Shown here: positions 1 to 5,961 of the stretch, piece by piece | Position numbering within the stretch: position 1 is the stretch's first letter | How the letters are laid out: every line of letters begins with the position of its first letter | Assembly (NCBI GenBank): GCA_948759685.1 | Contig: CAQBGY010000173.1 | Span: 1 to 6,834 of the forward strand | DNA length: 6,834 nucleotides | Origin: an uncultured Eubacterium sp. | Lineage (GTDB): Bacteria; Bacillota_A; Clostridia; Lachnospirales; Lachnospiraceae | Direction of reading: 5' to 3' | The notes under the pieces: generated by a model | The model's database searches: none | What the model was told of the DNA's origin: nothing | What the model saw: the letters and a program-made list of their open reading frames with translations, nothing else | Made by a program: the position numbers and the translations under genes

Positions 1-52
1 CAAATACATAGTACTGTGAAATCGAAGTAAATATTTCTATCAACAGAACCTT

Positions 53-853
53 TTATGACAACATCTCTTTCACACAAGTACTCCGATAATCACTCGGTGA
101 TATTTTATATCTTTCTTTAAATACTCGGTTAAATGTTCTCTGACTTTCAAATCCACTATCCAGACAAATGTTTGTAATAGAATCACTCGTATTTTCCAAA
201 CGCTGGCATGCATAGTTCAGCCTTGCATCGTTAAGATATTGATTAAAGTTTCTATGGAATGTTTTGGAAAAGAGTCTGGATAAAACATATTTGCTCACCC
301 CCAGATCTTTTGCCATCTCTTCCAGCGAAAATTTCTTCTTAAAATTTGCTGATATATAGGAAACTGTCTGGTAAATAAGATCGTTGCTCCCCACATTACT
401 CTTTTCTACCAAATTTAATTTTCCTATGCAGCGTGCCAACACAATTTGAAGATATGCCTGTGCAACAGTAATATCCGACTGTTCTGTCTCTAAAATCGCA
501 TTTATAACCCTATATACCTCCGGTTCAACCTTTTCCGCTTTGATGATCGGGTATTCAGGAGCCATGGATTGCATGATATCTGCAAATTTGGCAATCGTAA
601 ATGGCGATGCAATCAGATAAGTCGCTTTATTTACACCGGGTGTCAGTACCTGATAGTGATGAATAACATCTGGAAATACAAAGCCTATATCTCCTTTATC
701 CATATGATATAGTTCCTGTCCGACACCAAGTTCTAATGCTCCACTTGTTACACAAACAATCTCCAATGCATTATGAAGATGTGGTTCAATATGTTTTGAC
801 TTCCTATTTATTGCTATGATCTCCTCTTTTGTGTCAACATATTTTAACTGCAT
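53..853 (-). CDS. AraC/XylS-family transcriptional regulator (cupin + double HTH)
   Basis: Predicted cytoplasmic DNA-binding regulator of 266 residues, a normal length for the family. Seen: an N-terminal cupin-like sensing domain at about residues 20-90, with H25, H27 and E31 in 'PHLHNALEIV' and a later 'DKGDIGFVFPDVIHHYQ' stretch. The C-terminal AraC DNA-binding domain covers about 158-258. Its first helix-turn-helix is near 176-197 ('SLEEMAKDLGVSKYVLSRLF') and its second near 225-247 ('SITNICLDSGFESQRTFNRV'), ending in the family hallmark 'ISPSDYR'. The frame stays open upstream to a TTG at 970. I choose ATG 853 because CAAAGGGGAG lies six bases before it, while the TTG has no such site and the extra 39 residues resemble no AraC domain. 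The stop is TAA at 53-55. The operon terminator at 1150-1192 lies upstream, so it is probably transcribed on its own; no convincing promoter was found. Its ligand and targets are unknown; it may act on genes outside the window. Confidence 0.93.
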   Translation of the reverse strand: MQLKYVDTKEEIIAINRKSKHIEPHLHNALEIVCVTSGALELGVGQELYHMDKGDIGFVFPDVIHHYQVLTPGVNKATYLIASPFTIAKFADIMQSMAPEYPIIKAEKVEPEVYRVINAILETEQSDITVAQAYLQIVLARCIGKLNLVEKSNVGSNDLIYQTVSYISANFKKKFSLEEMAKDLGVSKYVLSRLFSKTFHRNFNQYLNDARLNYACQRLENTSDSITNICLDSGFESQRTFNRVFKERYKISPSDYRSTCVKEMLS

Positions 854-859
854 GAAATA

Positions 860-869
860 CTCCCCTTTG
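860..869 (-). promoter_or_regulatory. Ribosome binding site that fixes the AraC start at 853
   Basis: On the minus strand CAAAGGGGAG is followed by six bases and then ATG at 853. This is a good Shine-Dalgarno at good spacing. It argues that the 117 bases between the TTG at 970 and this ATG are untranslated leader or intergenic DNA. Confidence 0.8.
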
Positions 870-924
870 CAACATTTGTCTATATCTTCTTTCGATTTGG
901 CAAGCAATCCTTTTACACCTATCT

Positions 925-930
925 TATAAT
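925..930 (+). promoter_or_regulatory. Candidate -10 box for the plus-strand mini-gene
   Basis: A perfect TATAAT on the plus strand lies about 17 bases before the Shine-Dalgarno of the mini-ORF at 963-1040. No good -35 hexamer sits at 16-18 bases; the best match, TTGGCA at 897-902, is 22 bases away, and there is no extended -10 TG. A perfect hexamer can arise by chance in AT-rich DNA, so this is a tentative call. Its position relative to the Shine-Dalgarno is what makes it worth listing. Confidence 0.3.
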
Positions 931-946
931 CAACTTGTAAATAAGG

Positions 947-954
947 AAAGGAGG
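947..954 (+). promoter_or_regulatory. Strong Shine-Dalgarno of the mini-ORF
   Basis: AAAGGAGG matches the anti-Shine-Dalgarno of 16S rRNA over eight bases and is followed by eight bases and then ATG at 963. It reads on the strand opposite to both neighbouring genes, in sequence that is non-coding if the AraC gene starts at 853. It is therefore not explained as a by-product of another gene. Confidence 0.55.
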
Positions 955-962
955 AATTGCAA

Positions 963-1040
963 ATGAGCAACCTAAAAAAATATCTGAATGACCTTTTAGT
1001 ATTCTACACTGAATATTTTGAGCATCCTTACCATGTATAA
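963..1040 (+). CDS. Candidate 25-residue small protein of unknown function
   Basis: An ATG at 963 opens 25 codons ending in TAA at 1038-1040. The product starts MSNLKKYLND and ends EHPYHV. It is a short peptide with a Lys-containing start and an aromatic second half (F, Y, Y, F, Y), and no signal peptide or clear membrane helix. I do not recognise it. Support comes from context: AAAGGAGG eight bases upstream, a perfect TATAAT at 925-930, and a plus-oriented hairpin plus T-tract at 1081-1119, together a complete 180-base transcription unit. Against it: 25 codons can be open by chance, and no homologue could be checked. It lies between the AraC gene and the symporter, which both read the other way. 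It could encode a regulatory peptide, be the ORF of a dual-function small RNA, or be a decayed gene remnant. Confidence 0.4.
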   Translation: MSNLKKYLNDLLVFYTEYFEHPYHV

Positions 1041-1051
1041 ATACTAAAAGG
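992..1051. repeat. Perfect 11-bp inverted repeat (CCTTTTAGTAT / ATACTAAAAGG)
   Basis: CCTTTTAGTAT at 992-1002 is the exact reverse complement of ATACTAAAAGG at 1041-1051, with a 38-base loop. In a plus-strand transcript the 5' arm lies inside the mini-ORF and the 3' arm starts right after its stop codon. Read on the minus strand, the repeat lies upstream of the AraC gene and could instead be an operator. Confidence 0.7.
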
Positions 1052-1077
1052 ACTATTTTGTGAAAACTGAATATTTT
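1008..1077. repeat. 12-bp direct repeat ACTGAATATTTT (1008-1019 and 1066-1077)
   Basis: Two identical 12-base copies start 58 bases apart. The first is inside the mini-ORF and the second just before the plus-strand terminator. On the minus strand they read AAAATATTCAGT, upstream of the AraC gene start at 853. They may be regulator half-sites or the trace of a local duplication. Confidence 0.65.
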
Positions 1078-1080
1078 CTT

Positions 1081-1119
1081 AAGGCCATTTCATAAAAATG
1101 AAGTGGTCCTTTTTATTTT
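1081..1119 (+). terminator. Intrinsic terminator, plus orientation (mini-gene)
   Basis: AAGGCCATTTCAT at 1081-1093 pairs across an AAAA loop with ATGAAGTGGTCCTT from 1098. The stem has about 13 pairs, one G-U and one bulged base. It is followed by TTTTATTTTC on the plus strand. On the minus strand the stem is followed by AAGAAAATATTC, with no U-tract, so the polarity is plus. No large gene in the window reads plus into it; the only visible client is the mini-ORF at 963-1040. Confidence 0.7.
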
Positions 1120-1149
1120 CAAAATACAGTTCTATCACTTTATATTATA

Positions 1150-1192
1150 GAAAAAAGCACTGTCTCATCGAACAACGATCAGACAACGCTTT
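1150..1192 (-). terminator. Intrinsic terminator of the lacZ-symporter operon
   Basis: On the minus strand AAAGCGTTGTCT pairs with AGACAGTGCTTT (12 pairs including two G-U). An inner ATCG/CGAT helix and a TTGTT loop extend it, and a run of six Ts followed by C comes next. It begins 13 bases after the symporter stop codon. It ends the operon and separates it from the AraC gene at 53-853. Confidence 0.9.
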
Positions 1193-1204
1193 CTCTTGTC
1201 AATT

Positions 1205-2602
1205 CTAATTTATGTCTGATGCATCTGTTACTTCATCTGCAGCAATTCCTTTTTCTGCTTTCAGTTTTTTATTTGCATCTTCAACATTCATTCTTGAAAG
1301 TGCAAACATAATCAATACATCAAAGATTAACGGAAGCCAAAGATACATGAACTGCATCATATCAAGTGCAGACTGTGGCTGAGTTGCATTTGTTCCGACA
1401 TATCCACTGAGCTCAAGCATCCATCCAACAACAGCGGTTCCAATACCTCCACCGATTTTTACACCAAGAGAAGTACAAGAGTACATCGTTCCATCAATTC
1501 TCTTTCCCTGTGTAAGATAAGTGTATTCAGAGCAGGATGCAATAACAGCATTCATATCTCCCTGCCATGGTCCCTGACCTAAGGCTGCAAGAGCTGTAAA
1601 CGCCATCATCAGCGGAACACTACCCATATATCCGGCAACAACAACAAGTGCTCTACCGATGACTGCTAAGACATAACCTCTTAAGTTCAGTTTATACATG
1701 CCTTTCCACTTACCAACTAATGTCGGTGTAAAAATCAGGGCAATGATCAGTGGAATATTTACTGCCCATGCAAATTGTCCAAACAAATTCTTATTTTTCA
1801 GTACCCATGTCATGTAATAAATGCCAGCTCCAATCATGGCACCATATAACTGCTGTAAAATATATGTTCCACAAATCATCATGTAATATTTGTTTTTGAC
1901 AAGAAGCTTGAATGCCTGTACCATTCCATACTTTTCATTATCATTCTTTACTTCTCCTTCATTAAGTTCTTCCTCCGGAAGTTCCTTAACAGAAAGTGCT
2001 GAAATCGTATTTACGACCAGACCAATGATTGCATAGATAATAGCAACCGTTCTCCATGCCGCAGCATCTCCACCACATTTATCTACAAATCCAACTGTAA
2101 TCGCCTGAATCAGAAGACTTGTTGAAAATGCAAAAATAAAACGGTAAGATCCCATCTGTACACGCTCTTTGCTGTTCTTTGTAATCAGTGACGTAAGTGC
2201 TGAATAAGCAATATTGTTTGCTGTATAAAACACACTATTTAACAGTGTATAAGAAATAAAGAACCATGCATATTTAGCCGTTGTTCCCAAACTCACCGGT
2301 ACTGCAAAGCAGCCGACCAGCGTAATGGCACAACCAATATATCCGTATAGCATCCAGGGTTTCGCTTTTCCCATTTTACTGTGTGTTTTGTCAATCATTG
2401 ATCCAAAAAATATATCCGTAAAACCATCAAATAGTTTTGATACGGCAATCAGGGTACCCACGACACCTGCAGCAAGTCCTACCGAGTCCGTCAGATAGAC
2501 CATCATAAAAGATGTCAGGAACGCATAGACTACATTACCTGCAATATCACCTGATCCGTATCCAATTTTGTTATACCATTTCAAATACTTTTTTTCTTCC
2601 AT
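1205..2602 (-). CDS. GPH-family (MFS) sugar:cation symporter, probable galactoside permease
   Basis: Predicted inner-membrane symporter of 465 residues that would import a sugar, probably lactose or another beta-galactoside, with Na+ or H+. Seen: about twelve hydrophobic segments split by a charged central loop near 205-235, and the glycoside-pentoside-hexuronide hallmarks. These are 'YGSGDIAGN' near the N-terminus and a helix II segment 'SKLFDGFTDIFFGSMIDKT' followed by 'SKMGKAKPW'. D59 and D63 align with the two cation-binding aspartates of E. coli MelB (D55, D59). The protein ends in a short polar tail, so it lacks the C-terminal EIIA domain of streptococcal LacS. It lies 167 bases downstream of lacZ on the same strand and is followed by a strong terminator, so it is most likely the second operon gene. 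The substrate is inferred from lacZ; melibiose, raffinose or other glycosides remain possible. Start ATG 2602 follows GAGGAG at a longish 12-base spacing. Confidence 0.93.
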   Translation of the reverse strand: MEEKKYLKWYNKIGYGSGDIAGNVVYAFLTSFMMVYLTDSVGLAAGVVGTLIAVSKLFDGFTDIFFGSMIDKTHSKMGKAKPWMLYGYIGCAITLVGCFAVPVSLGTTAKYAWFFISYTLLNSVFYTANNIAYSALTSLITKNSKERVQMGSYRFIFAFSTSLLIQAITVGFVDKCGGDAAAWRTVAIIYAIIGLVVNTISALSVKELPEEELNEGEVKNDNEKYGMVQAFKLLVKNKYYMMICGTYILQQLYGAMIGAGIYYMTWVLKNKNLFGQFAWAVNIPLIIALIFTPTLVGKWKGMYKLNLRGYVLAVIGRALVVVAGYMGSVPLMMAFTALAALGQGPWQGDMNAVIASCSEYTYLTQGKRIDGTMYSCTSLGVKIGGGIGTAVVGWMLELSGYVGTNATQPQSALDMMQFMYLWLPLIFDVLIMFALSRMNVEDANKKLKAEKGIAADEVTDASDIN

Positions 2603-2614
2603 CGAATTTCTTTG

Positions 2615-2620
2615 CTCCTC
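2615..2620 (-). promoter_or_regulatory. Symporter ribosome binding site with long spacing
   Basis: GAGGAG on the minus strand lies 12 bases before the symporter ATG at 2602, longer than the usual 6-9. It is the only Shine-Dalgarno-like site nearby, so translation may be less efficient than that of lacZ, whose GGAGGAGAG is well placed. Confidence 0.5.
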
Positions 2621-2691
2621 ATCTTCATCGCACTTAGAATCTCAATATGGCTAACCGTATGATATCTAATTCTGTTTTTTTCTCTGATTTT

Positions 2692-2734
2692 GTCTGATTG
2701 CTCTGTATATCCGGACTTTACATTACAATCAGAC
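2692..2734. repeat. Inverted repeat in the lacZ-symporter intergenic region
   Basis: GTCTGATTG at 2692-2700 is the exact reverse complement of CAATCAGAC at 2726-2734, with a 25-base loop. A further TCTGATT at 2683-2689 starts one helical turn (10 bases) before the TCTGATT inside the left arm. Reading the operon direction, the hairpin is followed by an A-rich run, not Ts, so it is not an intrinsic terminator. It could be an intercistronic mRNA hairpin that shapes stability of lacZ relative to permease mRNA, or a protein-binding site. The rest of this 167-base gap shows no convincing promoter. Confidence 0.6.
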
Positions 2735-2769
2735 TCTCTTTCCTTGTTTACGGGTTACATGAAACTTTA

Positions 2770-5700
2770 TTATCCCTTTACATACGGTATCAGTGTAAAC
2801 TGAAACCGGAATAATACATCATCAAATCGGTACTGCTCCAATACAACTGGACCACAACTATTAGAACCAATGCCATTTAATGCGTAGTCAACACAGAATA
2901 CTACACTATCTGATTCTATTAATTCATAATTATGCGTTTTCTTCTCAAGTTCTTCCTGTGTATAATAAGAAGCATTGAATGAAAATGCCTTTTCTGCGGA
3001 TGCCACAATTCCATATCGGCTGTTGTTAAGCTCTACATATTCACAATCATAATGGCTTCCATTTTCCTGTGGACGGATATAGTCCTCATGTAAATCCCCT
3101 ACATCTGCCCGGTACAAACCGTGGCTCGCAGCCTGATGTTTATCACAATAACTTTCCTGTGGTCCCATTCCAAAGTATCTTACAGCTGAAAGTTTTTTAT
3201 CCAGGAACATCCTCACACCAAATCTCGGAAGATCCGGGAATTCATCGTCTTTTGTTACTGCAATATCTGCATCAATCTTTCCAGCAGCTTCTATTTTCCA
3301 TGTAATCGTCACATCAAGAATCTTCTGTACTGTCTCTGCCACAACGGAAGCATGGCTTGTAATCTTCACACCATGTTTTCCCTGCACAACCTCTGTCGTA
3401 TAGGCTCTTGTGTAAGCCTTATCATAGTGGGCTTTCTTCCATTCAGACTTGATGTACATATCGTTATCTGTTGGAGCTCTCCAAATATTTAATTCCATCG
3501 GATGGTTCAAGTATTCCCGCCCTGCGAATTTCATCTCTGTAAAGAGTGCAGTACGTTTGTCTATGGTATAAGCAAATTCACGCCCCTTGATATGAATCTG
3601 TGTATCATTTTCATTTACCTGTAATTCAGAGTCCACTACTGTTTTTGGTATCCATTTCTCTGCAAGTTTACATTTTGTATCCTCTTTACTTACCTCAATT
3701 TCATCAAATCCAAGAATATGGTCTTCATCCAACAGTGGCAATTCTTTTTTCAGATGGTAAATAAGTTTTAAATAACATTTCCCATTCTCTGGAACATTGA
3801 TCTTCAGGTTTGTTTTTCCTTCCCCGTGTGGTGCCACAGAAAACTCCGGAAGTATGCCTTTGCTGATCACAAGACCATCCTGTGTCAGCTCATAACTAAT
3901 CTTCACATAATCTTTCAAGTCATCAAAATCCATGTAGTTATGAAGCACCAGTTCTCCGCTTTCTTTGTTATAGGAAATAACTCTTGCCGGGCGATAAACA
4001 TTCTTGTATTCCAAAAGTCCTGTATGTACCGTTCTGTCCGGATATACTAATCCATCCATACAGAAGTTGCCATCATGAATTTCTTCGCCATGGTCGCCCC
4101 CATAAGCATATATAGTCTTTCCATTCTCAGCAGTTCCATGAGCAATCGCATGGTCACACCATTCCCAGACAAAGCCGCCGCACATTTTATCATTATCCTG
4201 AATCATCTGGAAGTAATCTTCAAAATCTCCAGGTCCGTTTCCCATGCTGTGACAGTACTCTACCAAAAGGAAGGGTTTGCTTCCATCTTTATCCAGATAT
4301 TCCTGAATTTCGGAAAGCGCTGGGTACATCCGGCTGTACACATCCAGATTGCTGTAATCATATGTTTCATCATAATTACGGTATCTTGCACTCTCATATT
4401 GTGTGATACGGTCTGGATCAAAATTCTTTGTCCATTCCAGTGCTTTTTCAAAGTTGCAGCCATAAGCACTCTCATTTCCCATTGACCACATAACAATACA
4501 GAAACGGTTTTTGTCACGTTCCACCATGAGTTTTACGCGATCAACGATTGCCTCTTCCCATACCGGATCATCTGCAATCTTCTCATTCCATCGTTTGAAC
4601 CGATTGTAATCAGTGTCTTCTTTTCTGTAGATCATAAATGGACCATGAGCTTCAATATCTGCTTCATCTATTACCATGAATCCATACTTGTCACACATTT
4701 CATAGAAAAATGGTGCGTTCGGATAGTGGCTGGAACGGATCGCATTAAAATTATGCTGCTTCATTAACGTAAGATCGGTTGTAATCTGTTCCGGATTGAT
4801 TGTAAATCCAGTAACCGGATCAGAATCATGTCGATTGACACCACGGAATTTAATCTTCTGTCCATTTAAATAAATAACCTGGTCTTTAATCTCTATCTTT
4901 CTTAATGCAATGTGATCTACAATTACTTCATTCTCTGTTTCAAGAATCAGTTTATATAGATATGGATTTTCTGTATTCCAAAGTTCCGGACTTGCGATTT
5001 CTAATACAGCTGTTCCTTCTTCAGCAATACTTCCTAGTGCTACAACTGCTCCGTTTCTATCTTCAATCGAAATTTTTACATTTAACGGAGAGTAGAATTT
5101 CATTTCAATTTCTACTTTCGCAAGCATATCCTCAATTCTTGTTTTAATATGATAATCACTGATTGCCTGTTTTGGGCGTTTCAAAATGTACACATCCCGG
5201 AAAATACCACTCATACGGAATTTGTCCTGATCTTCCAAATAGGAACCATCACACCACTTCATTACCAACACTGCCACCGTATTCGTTCCATCCTGAAGTA
5301 CATCGGTAACATCAAACTCACTGGTCATATGCGAAACCTGGCTGTATCCTATGTAAGAGCCATTGATCCATACGTAAAAGCAACTGTCTACTCCTTCAAA
5401 GTTCAAAAAAGATTTTGGCGCTTTCTCATCTCTACTGTACTCAAAAGTATGTACATAGGCTCCACACGGAATGTCCTGTGGCACATATGGTGGATCAAAC
5501 GGAAATGGATACCGGATGTTTGTATACTGGTGTGTATCATATCCAGCCATCTGCCATACACTTGGAACCTGAATCTCATCAAAATTTTCTGTATCATAAT
5601 TCTTCTCAAAGAAAGAATCCTTAATGTCATAGATGCTGTTAAAATACTGGAATTTCCAAGTTCCATTCAATAACTGCATACGATCTGACTCTTCTCTGTG

Positions 5701-5808
5701 TTCCACCAAGTTATCCATTCTTCTGGATGCCGGAATATAATAGGCTCTGGCTGGCATTGTGTTTTCGTGCAGTACGCTTAGATTTTCATAATAACGTGGT
5801 ACGATCAT
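2770..5808 (-). CDS. lacZ: Beta-galactosidase, glycoside hydrolase family 2 (LacZ type)
   Basis: Cytoplasmic enzyme that hydrolyses lactose and other terminal beta-galactosides. It has 1012 residues, close to E. coli LacZ (about 1023), and no signal peptide. Domains in order: N-terminal sugar-binding jelly roll (about 45-210, with 'DQDKFRMSGIFRDVYI'), Ig-like domain (about 215-305), catalytic TIM barrel (about 310-600), a second Ig-like domain (about 600-710), and the large C-terminal beta-sandwich (about 735-1010, 'NIWRAPTDND'). GH2 signatures are present: 'NAIRSSHYPN' and 'DKNRFCIVMWSMGNES' with acid/base E446, and 'LLVEYCHSMGN' with nucleophile E517 and H520. The metal site keeps E386 and H388 in 'DEADIEAHG'. 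Two E. coli positions differ: sodium ligand N604 is D585, and W999 is C985. ATG 5808 follows GGAGGAGAG. It is the first gene of the operon, with the symporter downstream and an AraC regulator diverging from its promoter region. Confidence 0.97.
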   Translation of the reverse strand: MIVPRYYENLSVLHENTMPARAYYIPASRRMDNLVEHREESDRMQLLNGTWKFQYFNSIYDIKDSFFEKNYDTENFDEIQVPSVWQMAGYDTHQYTNIRYPFPFDPPYVPQDIPCGAYVHTFEYSRDEKAPKSFLNFEGVDSCFYVWINGSYIGYSQVSHMTSEFDVTDVLQDGTNTVAVLVMKWCDGSYLEDQDKFRMSGIFRDVYILKRPKQAISDYHIKTRIEDMLAKVEIEMKFYSPLNVKISIEDRNGAVVALGSIAEEGTAVLEIASPELWNTENPYLYKLILETENEVIVDHIALRKIEIKDQVIYLNGQKIKFRGVNRHDSDPVTGFTINPEQITTDLTLMKQHNFNAIRSSHYPNAPFFYEMCDKYGFMVIDEADIEAHGPFMIYRKEDTDYNRFKRWNEKIADDPVWEEAIVDRVKLMVERDKNRFCIVMWSMGNESAYGCNFEKALEWTKNFDPDRITQYESARYRNYDETYDYSNLDVYSRMYPALSEIQEYLDKDGSKPFLLVEYCHSMGNGPGDFEDYFQMIQDNDKMCGGFVWEWCDHAIAHGTAENGKTIYAYGGDHGEEIHDGNFCMDGLVYPDRTVHTGLLEYKNVYRPARVISYNKESGELVLHNYMDFDDLKDYVKISYELTQDGLVISKGILPEFSVAPHGEGKTNLKINVPENGKCYLKLIYHLKKELPLLDEDHILGFDEIEVSKEDTKCKLAEKWIPKTVVDSELQVNENDTQIHIKGREFAYTIDKRTALFTEMKFAGREYLNHPMELNIWRAPTDNDMYIKSEWKKAHYDKAYTRAYTTEVVQGKHGVKITSHASVVAETVQKILDVTITWKIEAAGKIDADIAVTKDDEFPDLPRFGVRMFLDKKLSAVRYFGMGPQESYCDKHQAASHGLYRADVGDLHEDYIRPQENGSHYDCEYVELNNSRYGIVASAEKAFSFNASYYTQEELEKKTHNYELIESDSVVFCVDYALNGIGSNSCGPVVLEQYRFDDVLFRFQFTLIPYVKG

Positions 5809-5900
5809 AAATAGCTCTCCTCCAATACATATACTTTTTTGTTCTTTGTTTTCCTAAAGCAAACCTTATACTTTACTTTTTGTTTACGTTCCTTAGTTAT

Positions 5901-5912
5901 GCTATATATAGC
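5901..5912. repeat. Perfect 12-bp palindrome GCTATATATAGC
   Basis: The core is a perfect palindrome flanked by roughly symmetric TTAG (5893-5896) and CTAA (5918-5921), one base out of register. It lies about 100 bases upstream of the lacZ ATG, where a lacZ -10 region or an operator would be expected. Its TATATA could itself serve as a -10 on the minus strand. Confidence 0.55.
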
Positions 5913-5925
5913 TTATCCTAATTCG

Positions 5926-5961
5926 CAAAATATGTCTATGAATTGGATTAGACAAAATATG
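5926..5961 (+). repeat. Direct repeat CAAAATATG, 27-bp period
   Basis: CAAAATATG occurs at 5926-5934 and 5953-5961. Both copies are followed by a CTA within a few bases. AraC-family proteins usually bind direct repeats, so these are candidate half-sites. The second copy overlaps the -35/spacer of the plus-strand promoter. The 27-base period is longer than the roughly 21 bases of classic AraC half-sites, so the assignment is tentative. Confidence 0.45.

Noticed and set aside
1..52. Terminator search downstream of the minus-strand AraC gene
   Set aside because: No stable hairpin followed by a T-tract is visible in the 52 bases available; it may lie beyond the window.
2560..2626. 15-codon minus-strand ORF (MKMRSKEIRW...) overlapping the symporter start
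   Set aside because: No Shine-Dalgarno of its own; its GAGGAG is better explained as the symporter ribosome binding site.
2603..2769. Separate promoter for the symporter
   Set aside because: TTGTAA and TATACA occur but only 13 bases apart, and no other pair with acceptable spacing was found.
3069..5673. Several plus-strand ORFs of 69-174 codons, and minus-strand ORFs in a second frame, within the lacZ gene
   Set aside because: They lie wholly inside a well-supported 1012-residue GH2 enzyme, show no recognisable domain, and have low-complexity-like shadow translations.
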